Part shown: positions 35,501 to 50,500 of the stretch, piece by piece
How positions within the stretch are numbered: position 1 is the stretch's first letter
How the letters are laid out: every line of letters starts with the position of its first letter
DNA from: Argopecten irradians
Lineage: Eukaryota; Mollusca; Bivalvia; Pectinida; Pectinidae
Direction of reading: 5' to 3'
Assembly (NCBI RefSeq): GCF_041381155.1
Contig: NC_091134.1
Location: 15,502,008 to 15,566,007 of the forward strand
Length of the DNA: 64,000 nt
Translations under genes and position numbers: made by a program
Notes under the pieces: generated by a model
Seen by the model: the letters and a program-made list of their open reading frames with translations, nothing else
What the model was told of the DNA's origin: nothing
Database searches by the model: none

Positions 35501-38500
35501 GTTTTACAACTTTTTATTGCATTACAATTGTTCTTGTTATAACATATGTACATTATATAACTTGCACAAGTCTTTTCACATGAGAATCATGACGTAATAA
35601 TGTGTCTCAAAAAGGCATATCATTGTTTACTGTGACAGATTAATGTGCCATGAGTACATACAGAAAAAGATAAAATATGGCTGGCATTTTGTCCACAGCT
35701 TTCATTTTAGTTCCCTAATAAGGACCCAGGGACCCCTTTGTTACAATTTTTAAATCCCCAATGTACTAATTACAGCAAAATACTAATTAATATACCGCTG
35801 TTTCGAAGAGGGATAAACCTCTTATATGCAGCAACAACAGAAAAGTGATAATTTTAACATAGGGATGAAAATATCAAAGTGGGGTTGATAATATTAGGGA
35901 AAGACATTAATTTTTAAAGATTTTGTTAGAAATTAATGATATGATAATTCTGCTAAAACTTGATGGAAATTGACAGTTTTTACATTGGTTTGAGCTGGCA
36001 AAATTATCACATTTGAGATAACATATAACCAGATGTGTAAAACATATTAAACTTTGATATTTCTTTTAAAAACTGAAAGACAATAGTAGCACTAGTGCCA
36101 CATACCTGACTTAATTCACCTGAACAGCTGATAATAATGATAAATTGGCAATAACAATTATATATTAAATTTCACTCTCCAGCTTGATCTTAAAGCTCCT
36201 ATAAAACTTAACACTGTTAAAAAGGTTAAAATCAACATCACGATAAACATATTTTGCCTATTGATGTCATATTATATATAATTAAGTGACAGTCACATTT
36301 GAAGCTCAGATTTTCAAGCCATCTTTACACAATACAATTCGAGTGTTTAACCATATTGTTTACCTTTAGTACCAAGGTAATATATACGAAGACTGGTCAA
36401 TGTATGTGTGTACCCGAAGCTTCATGGTCTAATAATTAACTGGTACAGCACACTGTTGACAAACCTATAAAATGAAGTTGTCTTGTGACTTTATATTCAT
36501 GAGGTGGGTATATATACATGTATATATGCACACATATGGGTGTACATGTGATTACACATCGATACCTTCCTGTTACTTGAACTTTTGGTTCTGAAGGCAT
36601 AAATTGTCTCGGGTTTTTGTTTTATTAGGATATACCCAATGTCGACGCATTATCGTGTGTGTATTTAAACACCATAGGGTTTAATTTCTTAGAAGATATC
36701 ACAGTTTGGTTAAATACCTTGACAGGGTAAGAACTTAATTGTCATCGTATAAATCAGCGATGGATCCAGCTGAATATAATGCTCAGGTGAGAGGAAATTG
36801 TGTGTCTGAGATATTGAGTTATGATTTATTTGTTTTTGTTAGAGTTCATTTGATAAACCATTCTAAGGAGTTGGGGTCCGTGCTGAGGGGGATGGGGGTA
36901 GGGAGGGGGGGTTGGATGTAGTGAATTGGAGGAGACAGGGGCAGAGATGAATGGGTTGGTGCTGAAAGGGGATGAAGGGAGGATATGGAGAGGGGGACAG
37001 GTGATTCAGGGCGTGCTATTGATAATGCCTTACCTGAGGCTGCCTGAATCTACTGATACAATTACAATAGCTGCATCGTAAGTGTTTTGGCTTTAGAACT
37101 ACACTGTATATCAGATGTATAAAGAAGCTGACATATAATTTTGAAAAAGTAAGCTTGTATGGATTTCTAGGGTAGTAAAATTCAATTATTACATTGAATG
37201 ATGAATTGTTTGATTACTGAAGATGGGGTTTCTGCTTTATTGTCTTACCTGAGATTGTCTGTTAGCACACTGTAACTGAGTTCGGTTTTAGTAATGGGAA
37301 GACTATCGATCAATTTAAATGGCTAACAGGGAACTAAAATGTAGCTAGAACAAGTTCAGAATTCTAGTGTAGTGAAGTCCATCCCATTACTACCTTTATA
37401 GGATGGTATGGTCACAGTTTTGAATATATGTATGTAAATGTAGTGACTGTTTCTGTCTCCTAATTACTGTATGAAATCAGGTCCATCTTTGTCTGTATTA
37501 ATTCAGGATTCATTTTTGGGCTCTGGATTAGAAGATATAGTGATACATGTATTGTGTAAATATGCTTTATTATAGGTAGATCTTTAGACATGTATGTGTA
37601 TTAAAGATGCTCCATCATGGACAAATGATATTTTTTCTCTCTCTCGAAAACAGGAACAGACAATATTTTTCTTCAGTTACAAAAGTTACAATGTACTTAC
37701 TTTACACCATTACCACCACTGAAAAGTTTGAGCTTCTCGTTTCACTCAAAGATGAAAATGTTAAAAATAATTAATTGCATCTCAAAAGAATCTGTGGCAC
37801 TTATGTCTTATATGGAATGAAGTACTAATTGTGCATGCACCAAAAGCAAAATAAATGATCTTGTATGATTTTTTTGTTTGTTAATTAGACATATATATAT
37901 ATAGACATATATATACATAATGTATATATGCACGATAAAACACTAATTATTGTTCAAATTGTGAGTATCGTTTTGACTCTGTTGGTGATAGAGCATCTGT
38001 AAATTAAGATTTGAGATTTTGTAAGAAGACTTACATAGACAATGCCTGTTGTCTTATTCCTTTGACATTGACGCCGACATTGTCAATGAAATTGTTTGAA
38101 AAATTTAATTACCTATAGGATAGGTAACCTGGATGCTTATTTGAGCTATGTGTTTAAAGGGTCCATTTAGTAAATTACCAGCTTAAAATTATTCTCAAAT
38201 CACACCAAAGGCTAATCATCGGCTCATATTTTCTGTATAATTCTAACGGCAAGACTTATTCATGCCTTGCATGCATGGTCTTAATTATCTGTCCTAAAGC
38301 TGCAAAGTTTCTACAGAAATAACATATTCATAACCATGCAGGTCTTGAGAGATCATTGCAAGGCAGGCCTATATTGGGGTGTCAAGAAAAAAGCAGCATT
38401 TCTATCACAGATATCATGTGCTTGCATTATATTGTTGAGGCAAAACACAGTGTGGATCAGGGGTATGGACATACATTATAAGCCCATATGGTACAAAAAC

Positions 38501-41500
38501 ACTTAAAGCTCCCCCAGACTAAAGCTCCTAGGACATGAAGCCCCTTAAGCTTGTACAAAAGCACCTCCATACTGTGGAATAATGTACAAATCCCTTCTGG
38601 ACAAAAGCCCTTTTGACATTACCCCTGTGCACAAAAAAACTTAAATACTATATTGAAAAAGAGAACAAATGCCCTTTTATATTTCAAAAACTGTAAAAAT
38701 GGATAAAAAAAAGGGGAAAAAAAAGACATACATATTTGGATGAACACGTTGATGTGCATGGGATGCTTAAGATTAGCTGTTTTATAATATTAAACAACAC
38801 CTATTTTAGTTCCTTGGTTTACATGAGGTTGACCTCTGGCCTCAGTTCTAACAAGATTGTCTAGGGGGTGCTGTTGACAGTCGATGCTCATGATTTATCA
38901 ATATACCAATGAAAGGAAGTCTTTGAGATGTCGACTGTAGTGGTGAAAGAATCTGTGTAGAATGGTTGGGCGTTAGTATTGACATCGTCAAGTCTAATCT
39001 TCGTGGTTTTTATGGGGACTTACAGCAGTATTGATGAAATGATTGTCACCCATGGATACATGTACAATACAGTATGTTGAATAAGACAATTATGTTTATT
39101 TTATTGTGTGTGTTGATTTTAAAATGTCCTATTTAAATGTTCTATTTAAAAGAATAGTTAGAAAAAATGTACAGTATGCTAAATAGTACACATACTTTAA
39201 TTCTATACAATGCAATTTTTGTATAAAACATTGTGAAGATAGATAATATTAAATAATTGAATTCCATTCAGAATTCAAATTAGGATAAACAAATAAATGA
39301 ATTGTATTAAGATTAACTGTAATACATTTTTTAACATTTGAAGATTAACATTCAATTTGATAAAAACAAAGTTTGTCAATATATTGTACAGCATACAGCT
39401 GCCATTATGTACATGTACATGCCTTATAATGATTATTCTAATTCTCTTCATTTCTGAACAAACAGATGAGCACTCAGGGTTAATTCTAATTCTCTTCATT
39501 TCTGAACAAACAGATGAGCACTCAGGGTTAATTCTAATTCTCTTCACTTCTGAACAAACAGATGAGCACTTAGGGTTAATTCTAATTCTCTTCACTTCTG
39601 AACAAACAGATGAGCACTCAGAGTTATAATTCTAATTTTCTTCGTTTCTGAACAAACAGATGAGCACTCAGGGTTAATTCCAATTCTCTTCACTTCTGAA
39701 CAAACAGATGAGCACTCAGGGTTAATTCTAATTCTCTTCATTTCTGAACAAACAGATGAGCACTCAGGGTTAATTCTAATTCTCTTCATTTCTGAACAAA
39801 CAGATGAGCACTTAGGGTTAATTCCAATTCTCTTCACTTCTGAACAAACAGATGAGCACTCAGGGTTAATTCTAATTCTCTTCATTTCTGAACAAACAGA
39901 TGAGCACTCAGGGTTAATTCTAATTCTCTTCATTTCTGAACAAACAGATGAGCACTCAGGGTTATAAACGAACCAACTTTGAGGAAGATGACATTTCAAA
40001 CACCAGCAACCCTCCAGCCCTCGACTTTAACGCCGGCGTCGTCTTCAAGGGTGGACTGTCGCTATGGCAAAAGAAATCCATCATGGAAAGAGTCCTTCTA
40101 ATTCTAACCATCGTCTTGTCAATCACCGTCATCATTCTGGCCATAGTACTGGCCTCAAAACAGGCACACATCACCTATCTTCAGAATTCATGTGAGTATA
40201 ACAGGTGTACAGTAAAACGTATGTTTATAACGAACACATTTTCAACAAATTCATGGTTATAATGGAGTCATTTTCATTCCTTTGTTTACAATATTTCTTC
40301 GTTTATCTCTTATGATTTTGTATCTGAAGAATTAATTCTGTTTTTCTATTAATATATTATCTGCACATGAGAGCAGGTTTTCATTGGTGCATCATTAACT
40401 TTTTATATAATATATCCATCATTTTCGTTTCTTTTTTATGCATTTATACTGCCCACAAGGGGAGATAATTTAGCCATGAATGACATTACATTAGATTGTT
40501 GTAAATTTTGACTTATTTTAAGTACCATATTCGCCATAATTACCTCCCAGGGCACTTAAAAAAATTGTAACACCTACAGGGGTGTTTTTATTAGTGAACT
40601 AAAATGTAACTCAGCAATATTTTAACTTTTTCTCTTCTGCAGCTGTTTGTTTGGAGGCGTCATGTGTACAGGTGTCGAGCTCCATTATAACCGCCATGGA
40701 CAGGTCCGTAGACCCTTGTGATGACTTCTATCAGTATGCCTGTGGAGGCTGGATGAAATCCCACCCGATCCCCTCGGGTCACTCGCGCTTCAGCACCTTC
40801 AGTGTCCTGTGGCAGTCTAATCAGGTCATCATGAAGCACGCCATAGGTTTGTACAATAATATAACCATAGCACATACCTCTTGTGCAGCAAAATCTGTTG
40901 GTTTTCATTTAAAATGAGGAATTCAAATTTCAAAGAATTGAAATTTTATGGTATTGTTTAAGGATTATCATGTAAATTTTTAAAATTGTAAAAAATGTAA
41001 TTTCCATTAAAATAGCTGTTGATTTGGTTGTCTTAGTTTGATTATATACACATTATGGGTTACATCAACTGTTCATGCATTCAGAATAAAATAAATGTTT
41101 TGTATTTAGGATACATCAAATAGCCTTAACTTTCTGTTACTCCTGTGCTAGCATGTTACAAACTGTATATTTCAGAACAACCGGTGAATAAGTCGATAAA
41201 TCTGTCGGAGTGGAAGGCCAAGACCTATTATCTGTCGTGTATGGACGAGAATAAGACGATAGAGGATCTCGGGGCCAAACCGTTACAGGATATACTTCAG
41301 GTATCACAGCTGTCCTTTAACTCTTGCAACCAAACCTTTACTGGACCTAATATATATATATTTCATCAGTATTTGTGAATTTAAGGAGTTTCTTAAATAA
41401 ATTTCTCCAAAGAAAATTAAAAGCATTATATAGGTTAAGGAAAAAATCTTAAGTCTGTGATCTCTAAAAACTTGTATGTTTCTTTTGCTCTTATCAATTA

Positions 41501-44500
41501 GAAGATCATTTCTGGATCATAGGTTCTTAAAAGGATTCATGTCTATCGTTAATAGATCAAGGTAACCTATTTATAAACCATTAATAGAAATACTTGTATG
41601 ACAGTGTGTACCTGAGGTTAATTTTCTGTTCCAATGAATTTGTGTTACAGAAGGAATTTCCAAGTTGGTCTATTTCTGTAATAGATTCCAACTTTGACCT
41701 CCAGGACCTACTGGAAAAGAGTAAGAAATATGGCATATCCACTTTGTTTGGTGTGTGGGTCGGAGAGGACGATCGGAACTCTGCAAGAAACATATTAAAG
41801 GTTTGTCAGCACTATGATGCTCTCAAGACTTTAAATTGAGAAGATGAGTTACATCTGTTTTGTTTGAAGTTATTGTTTGTTATGATGACCAATTTAATAT
41901 AATCACAGGAGAGATTTAGTACAAGGCATTACATCTCTTTAACAAAATCAGAATCACCTTTGGTATTTTGTCAAAGCTGTGGAAAGTTTGGAAACATTTT
42001 CTGTGTTCATATTTTTAAAAGCCTGTCAGTCATCATCAAGGACATTTTTTTATGAACCTTCTATTGTCAAAGAACAAAAAAAAAAACAAAAAAAAAAACA
42101 AAACCGTACAATACATATGGTTCTAGCTATGAATATCTTAAACATTTTTTTGTGAATTAGCAAGAATGGTTTACGTTTGCAAGTTGTACTTAAAGTTTTA
42201 AGGAAGGTGTGGATGGTAATTATTTACAAACAGATATATGTATAATTAAAGCTATACTTTTATTGTTTCCAGGTCGACCAGTCCGGGTTAGGTCTACCTG
42301 ATCGAGACTACTACCTCAACAAAAGTATTGAAAATGACACAGTAAGTGATGAATGCATGGGTTATAGGTATATTCTCATCATGAAATCACCAATCTTGAA
42401 ATAAAGCTATTTCCCCAACAGATTATGGGTAGAAAATGTGAGCTAGGAAAAAAGACAGATTCCTTTAATTAAATTGGCTTCCTGTACAATATTTAATTTC
42501 TAGTTAGTACTAGAAGGGTCAGTGTGCTATATGATTTGCTTTACTTTTTAGTAATAAAGATGATTTGCACAAGGTTAACTAAAATTCTGTAGGAATTTGT
42601 ATGTGCTTTATCTGTAAGATTTTTGTTTCCCTGTAAGATTTTGTTTCTCCCCTGTAGGTGCTGACGGCCTACCTAGAGTACATGACACAGGTTGGCATGT
42701 TACTCGGCGGAGAAGAAAACAGTACTCGCTCTCAGATGATTGACGTTATCATGTTTGAAACAAACCTTGCCAATGTAAGTAATTACATAAACTTCTGCAA
42801 TTATCTTCTCCATGTATGAACGGTTTATTTTCATATGATAAAGCATTTCTGTAGTCATCATGATTAAATATGTACATAATAATACAAAAATGTAATAACA
42901 AATCACTATAAGATTTATCTAATGACCGAAATCGCATCAAATATAAGCTATTGTTATGAAATAATCATTGTGTATATAAATTTTTAGTTGTTTCCATATT
43001 TGCTCTGTTACCACAAATATAAAAACAATGAAATATGTTCAATGGAGTCAATGTACTTCCATGTGGGCCAAATGATGAATATTTTACATAATGTATGAAA
43101 TACTTAATACTTTGAAAGCTTCAAATCGAGAAAGAAATTATACACAAATATTTAATGTTTTAGAATAGGGCTAAGAAACGACTTGTGTTGGGTACAATCA
43201 ATGTATTATTTTCAGATCACCATCCCTTCAGAGGATCACCGAGATGAGGAGAAGATGTATAATAAACTTACCATCCAGCAGCTGCAGCAGAACGTAACAC
43301 TGGTAGGTCTACATTTCTCTCATGTAAAAAGAAGTAGAACAGAATAAACAAATTTGATATTGGTTGGTCTTAATTTCTGCCACTTCCAAAAAAGGCAATA
43401 CAGAATAGTCAAATCTATGGCAGTGTGTCTCTGCTTTTGTATGATTTGGTTTGTTTTGCAGTAACTTGATGTGACAAGTATGTCAACAAGTAGAGTTATA
43501 TATAATTATAACACCATGCAGTTGTTGAGATACTGACTGATGTCAGCATGATGTGTAATAAGTTGACTTGCCGACATTAGTCTGGGTTTTACTTGATTAA
43601 CTTGTTGACATATATTACTTGTCAGGTTAAGTTACTGTGATATGACCTAAAACTACATTCTGGAAAAAATATGCCAGTTTCAAAATTAACATGCCCTGTT
43701 ATTAACTTTTTTGTCATCTGTGTCTGTTTACAGTTTAACTGGCTCCACATCATCAACTCCTGTCTCTCTCCAGCTGATCTACAGGTCACGGCCTCGGAGG
43801 AAATCGTATCATACGCTGGGAATTATCTACACGACATGGCCAACCTTGTCAACGAAACAATGAGTACAGAGAAAGGCAAAAGGTTATTGTTATGTCACTC
43901 AAACGACCTTCAGGGGTGGGGGTTGTGGGTGGGGGTTGTGGGTCAGGTGGGATAGTGGCCCATTCACATGCTTTACTTGATATCATTATTAAATTCCACA
44001 TTAAGAATTTATTTGGCTGTCTTTTAATTACTAATTTTGAAAAGGACATGTTTAAATCATGGATATATCCAGTCATGATTAAAGAACTCATAAATTCTTT
44101 TTAAGCCAAACATAGGGGAGACAACTCTAAAGTATATTATAATTTTAGAGATGATGATATAATTTTATGTTGTTAAATGATACTGTATACAACTGGTAAC
44201 TATAAAAATATTTTCTATAGGACCCTATACAACTATCTGATGTGGCATATCATCAAGTCTACGACGTCCTATTTATCTAAGCCTTTCCGTAATGCACAGA
44301 AAGTACTTTCTGAGGCACTGTCAGGTAAGGCAACCTCCTTCTGCAAAATGTAGATAATACAGTAAAACATGCTTACAGTAAATTTATGGTTATCACGTTA
44401 AACTATATATGTTTATAACAAAATGATTTTCTTGGTCCAAAGAAATTTGTTATATCTGTGTTTTACTAAATTGTAGGTATGCCATTATTGTGGGCCTCTG

Positions 44501-47500
44501 TCCATCTCTCTCCTTCTTTCTCTGTATCATACCATATATATATGAACATATATTTTCTCCTAAATTAATGTAATTATGGGAAAAATAATTTAAGAATTAC
44601 TACATTAAACACATTCTAGTGCCTTTGATAAACATTTGTTGTGGTTTCTATAACCATATATTAAAAATATTTTTTCCCTATTGTAATCATTTGTTGTGTT
44701 TGGTTTCCATGGTAACCAGGTACCACAGGAGGCGAGGAGTTATGGAGAGACTGTATCTCAGATACAGATGGAACGCTCGGCTTTGCTTTGGGTGCCATGT
44801 TTATCCGAGAGGCATTCAAGGGTGACAGCAAGGATAAGGTTTGTATATAAGCTAATGATATTGACCTCTATTCAAGGTCACAGGGGTCAAATATGCTGAC
44901 ATCTCATTTAAGAATAGGGTCAGGAACATTCTATTGAACCTGTAATATCAATAAGTAATTGAAACTGCAAAACAGGCTGATTTATACATCTAATTATCAA
45001 ACATCTACAGCTAATTATCAAGCATCCAATATTGTTAAATATCCTGGAAAATAAAATAGTTAGACTAAAAGTAGTGTAAATTTTGAAATATTTCAAGTTT
45101 CAACTCAGAACTTATACATATAAAGTCCATTCATTATTTTTACTTGGTAGGCGGAGCATATGATTGATGAAGTCAAGGCAGCTTTTAAGAACAATCTGCC
45201 AAATCTGAGCTGGATGGACAAAGAAACGAGAGCCGCAGCTGAGGATAAAGTAAGTCATACTGGCCTCACTCTGTTAGAGAATACGTCAAATGTACTATTG
45301 AATTCCATAGTAAATTCTTATTCTACTATTTCTTCAATAAAAAGTTCGTGTCATGATGTTTTGTACAGTATATACACTACTTGGATTGTTAGCAGATTGA
45401 ATACCAATATTTTTCAAATCAAAAATCATAAAAAATTGCCTATGCCTAAATAAATCACAGCTAAAAGAAATTACCATTGTGATTTTGAGTTGATTATTTT
45501 ATTTCCTTAGGAGTCATATAAATCAATTATTGATGAATATCAATTTCAAGTTATGATTTCTGAACATTGGATTAAGTTTTACCTCTATGAAGATTAAGAG
45601 TTTCACATGTTTATTTGCTTTGTCACGATTACTTTTTGCTCTGATAATTTCAGATTTCAGATAAATTACAATAAACAACAATATAATATGAATTTGTTTA
45701 TTATCTACAGGCAAATGCTGTGATAAATATGATTGGCTTCCCAGATTACATCCTGAATGTTTCAAAATTAAACGAGGAATACAAACGTGTAAGTACCAAC
45801 TGGATTATAACTTCTTGATTACTCAATAAATTAATAAGCAACATTCTGATTTGATGCAGATCCATACTGTACATTGAAGGCAAGAAAGTTCAAAACCTTC
45901 AAAATGGAAGTGATAAGTAAAGAACAATTATTTTTCTCCGGTAATACTTGAGCACAATCCTTTATCATGGCTGTTCATACAATGTCAAATATAACCTTTG
46001 TTGGGTTAATCAAGCTGAACAGTTTTAAAACATTTGTTCAGTAGCCCAAGAAATAAGAAATGCTAAGTTACATAGCATGTATCTTCCTGATACATTAATA
46101 AGTTTGTCTTTGACCAAAATAAATCTTTACTTATTTCCTGTCATAGCTACAAGTATGTAAATTCCAATGTACCAATAAGAATTGCCCATTGTATATAAGC
46201 TCATTGTTATTATTATTGTGAATTGTCTTTTTATGCTGAGAACAACTAAATAATTTCCATGAGATACTGTTTTGGAATAATGATAAAAAAATCATAACCA
46301 TTGTCAATACAACTTCTAAGTGTTAAAGTCATTTTGGCTATGTAAATGGACAGTGAATTCTCCATCAGAATGTATCATATGATCTTATCATTCCAGTTGG
46401 AGATAAAAGTAGATGAGTACTTCGGTAACAATATCAGAAGTACAAAGTACCAGCTCAGGAAGAACTTTGCAGAATTAAGGAAAGCGCCAAAGAAGAACAG
46501 GTAAAATCCTAAGGATTATGTGCTCATAACATTGGTACAACTATGATATATTTAAGCAATTTCTTTACCACGAACCGAAATTAATTTGTGATTAGAATGG
46601 ATCAGTTAAGTTGTCATTTGAGTTTTTTTCAGCCTATTTATATGATTTTCTTGATAACAGGAAGACTATTGAGATATATATGTGAAACCTTGTAAGAGAA
46701 ATAAACCTTAAATTACAGATGGAGTATGACGCCACCGACTGTCAATGCCTACTACACACCCACGAAGAACGAGATAGTCCTCCCGGCTGGTGTCTTACAG
46801 GCACCTTTTTATGATGCCAGCTTTCCAATGTAAATGTTTCTTATATTATCATTCCCAACTTTTAATATACATACAAATATACTTATGTCAAGTATACTGC
46901 ATGTTTTGGTATGGAGTTTCTTTATTTGTTTTCTTTTACAAAATTACTTTCAAAGTTTATGAATAGGCATGGAATTGGAATGATGATTTATGCACACACA
47001 TGAAATATCTTTAAAAACAATGGACTAATATTAATTCATGAATTATGTGATACCAGATAATGTTTGTGCGGTACTAGTATTTGCAATGGTGATGGAACGT
47101 AACTCTTTGTTATCTTTCCGCTGAAATTTGCTTAGGATATCATCTTTTAGGATATCATCTTTTAGGATATCGTTTTTTCATTTAATCATTCAATCACCAA
47201 TAATTAGATAACAGGGAAATTATAATTTTTTTTTTAAAGTTATGATAGTGTTTTGGTGAGATTCATGATAATTTTGTGGCGATTGTAATGATTGTAAACT
47301 TACATTTTTACAGGTCGTTAAACTTTGGGGCCATAGGTGTGGTGATGGGACATGAACTCACTCACGGGTTTGATGACCAAGGTGAGTATTTATCAACAAC
47401 CTGGTAACGGTGGCTGAAATTCAACCGCAAGATCTCTTGTTTTTTCATGTCCCTCCATCAGAAAGGAGGCAGATAAAGCCTAGTAATAAGCAGAGTGATG

Positions 47501-50500
47501 TAGGCGATAAACCAGTTACGAACTAACTAAAGAAAGGGGGTAGGAGGTGCAGGGTATATAGTGTTACCCATTTCCGTCCAATTCTGTTCCATTTCATCAA
47601 TAACTGGCATCTACTCCACTTGATTTTTAACTGAAAACACAAAGGTAAAGGACTAAAGGTAGAATATAGTAGAACTTGTCTTAACTGACCATTGTCTAAT
47701 ATGGATCCCTGTGTATTACGAAAGTGTATGGCGTTTTCCTTCTTAAAGATGCTCCACCGCTGACAAATGGTATTTTTTCACTATCAAAAACAGGAGCAAA
47801 CAATTTAGTATTTTTCTTCAGTTACAAAAATTACTTTACACCATTACCACCATTGAAAAGTTTAAGCTTCTAATTTTACTTCAAGTTAAAAATATGAAAA
47901 ATAATTAATTGCATCCCGAAAAAATTCCGTGTCACTATATCCTATACGGAATAAAGTACTGATTGCGCATGCACCAAAGGCAAAATAAATTATTTCATAT
48001 TATTTTTTGTGTTAATTAGACATATATATACACGAGTAAACACCAATTATTGTTCAAATGATGAATATCATTTATGCTATGACGGCGGTGGAGCATCTTT
48101 AATTTATAATGATTTATACTTATATAATCCTGAATCCTGACTTTACCGGCTACATACCTTGACAAGTTAGACTTCATGTATCAGGACACCTTAACCACTT
48201 CAGCACTTCAGCCCTACCTAGATATCTAACACATAGTTAGGATTTGCAGGACTGAGTGATCTTTTTCATTTTTTCACCATCTTTCAATTGTTTTGGATAT
48301 GAGATACTTTCTTGATGGTTTTTAACAACAATGATAAAATTGATTGATCACATTGGAATAAATTTTCCCGAAAAAACAAGCTTTGCAGATGCCACATCAT
48401 GTGAAAAATATTGTGCTTTGGTCAGATTTCTTTCTATCCAATGACCTCCAGTTTTCACAATTAGTGTTTATTTCAATATTTATATTCATTGATACTACCT
48501 ACACTGCACTTCTAGGGATGCTTTGCACAGGCATGTATTTTATACAAAGAAAAAACTGAAAAAACTATTTTTGATTGTCAGGTCGGGAATATGACAAGAA
48601 TGGTAACCTCCGACCTTGGTGGAACAATCAGTCTGTGATAAAGTTCAAGGAGAGGGCTGAATGCATACAGAATCAATATTCCCAGTATAAACTGAATGGT
48701 GAAAATGTACGAACATTATAGATATTATAATAACTGCTCTAAGCAAGGATTTATAAGTAAGAAGGATTTGTCACTTGAGGTTTTGGAAGAATATGTCGCG
48801 AAAACTTTTATGTTTGTGCACTGAACATGACGTTGGGCAAAGACTTATTTTCCTTTGATGTCATGCTGGCGCAACCTTTGATGTAGCTTGCAGGTACCAG
48901 GCTTACTGTCTTGCTTTCTGAAGTGGGCTGTTATTTCATGAAATGAGACATTTCCTTTTAAATTTTCCGTCATTAAAACAAGGAATATACATTGTGAAAT
49001 GTATCACGCTTTACATTGTTGTTTCTTTTGACTCAATAAGACAAGTATTTGTTGAGGAAAATGGTTTTTATTCCCGGTTCATAGGTGTCCCGCATGGTGT
49101 TTAGTAGTGTAAAGAGACAGTGACAAATCCTTCTTATTTATAAATCCTTGCTCTAAGTTTAATTCCCACATGTAGTAGATGCTATTAGATTGAGTTGTGG
49201 CCAAGTAATTAACTTAAAAAACACAACTTTTTGTTATTGTTGTACAGTACAGTTTGAACTGATGTTCATGAAACTTTGTGAAGATACTCAGTCAGATTAA
49301 ATTTACCTATTTGGATGGACCTTATAGATTAGAGTTATGGCCCTTTGATTAACGAAAATAATGATTTCTACCGTTTCATAAGTCAAGAGTTAACTGCAGA
49401 CATTATTAAAGAACATAATATTGTTGAAGTTGTTTCTCTTAATACTTTTAATCGTAAATAAGACCCCACCTAACATGTTTTGTAATTTTTTTTCTGTTAA
49501 CCTTATGAGCAAAATTACTTTTATATGTTTTAAACTCTGGAGGTATGAATTCCAAGATTGTGTGTGTTGAATTTAAAGTGACAAAGGAAAGAAAAAGAAA
49601 TGATATTACTATTTTACTGTTTCTGTTTTGATAGGTCAATGGAAAGCTGACATTGGGAGAAAACATAGCTGACAATGGTGGTCTCAAATCTGCCTATCAT
49701 GTAAGTCTTTATTTTCATATATGTCATGTAAATCTGCCCTGCCACACGGATATTGAAAAATAATGTGGCTTGAGTTTGATTACTCTTGATTTCTGAACAT
49801 CATATAGTCCCACCAAAATATGTCAAAATCATCCCAAGGTTTTAAAATAATTTTTCATTAATTTATTTAAAATCGTGAGAAATGTGTAAGTAATGAAAAT
49901 GTTTTCTGTATTGTTTAACAGGCGTATACAGATTGGGTGTCACACAATCAACAAGAGCGCCCTCTACCGGCTTTGAATCTCACACACAAACAGCTCTTCT
50001 TCCTTGGCTTTTCACAGGTATTAAAAAACTGATGTCTTTAAAGAAACACGTGATTGTTTGTTACATGTCTATAAGGAAGGGGAGAGTTCAAGAAAGTTTA
50101 GAACGTTACATAATTTTATGATCTCATCCATCCTCAATCTCCATCGATTACACTCGCTTATGCTTTCTTCATCGAGATCTTCATATAAGATCGTAACCCC
50201 TGCAAATCGAAGATGGATCTCTCCCTGTAATGGTTTTTGTCTTAAAAAAATACCAATATTCATTGTGTCATGTTTCATCATGTGCAGTTACATCCTGTCG
50301 CTTTTGGATGTCATATGGAGGTGGTCAAATTTATGTGCTTTAGACGTTTTCAGTTAAACCGAAAATGATAAAAAATTACATAGATTCTGTCAAAAACAGA
50401 TTAATTTTAAAATCTTTTACTAACAATCTGTATTCTGCCAATACTAATTTGAGTATCTGCCCTTTATTGTAACAAAGATACTTTTAGTGGGTTTTTTTTT

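Noticed and set aside
39275-39999. Repetitive minus frames (ECSSVCSE-type repeats)
   Set aside because: They arise from the 48-bp array at the ECE acceptor read on the opposite strand. There is no start context or independent exon.
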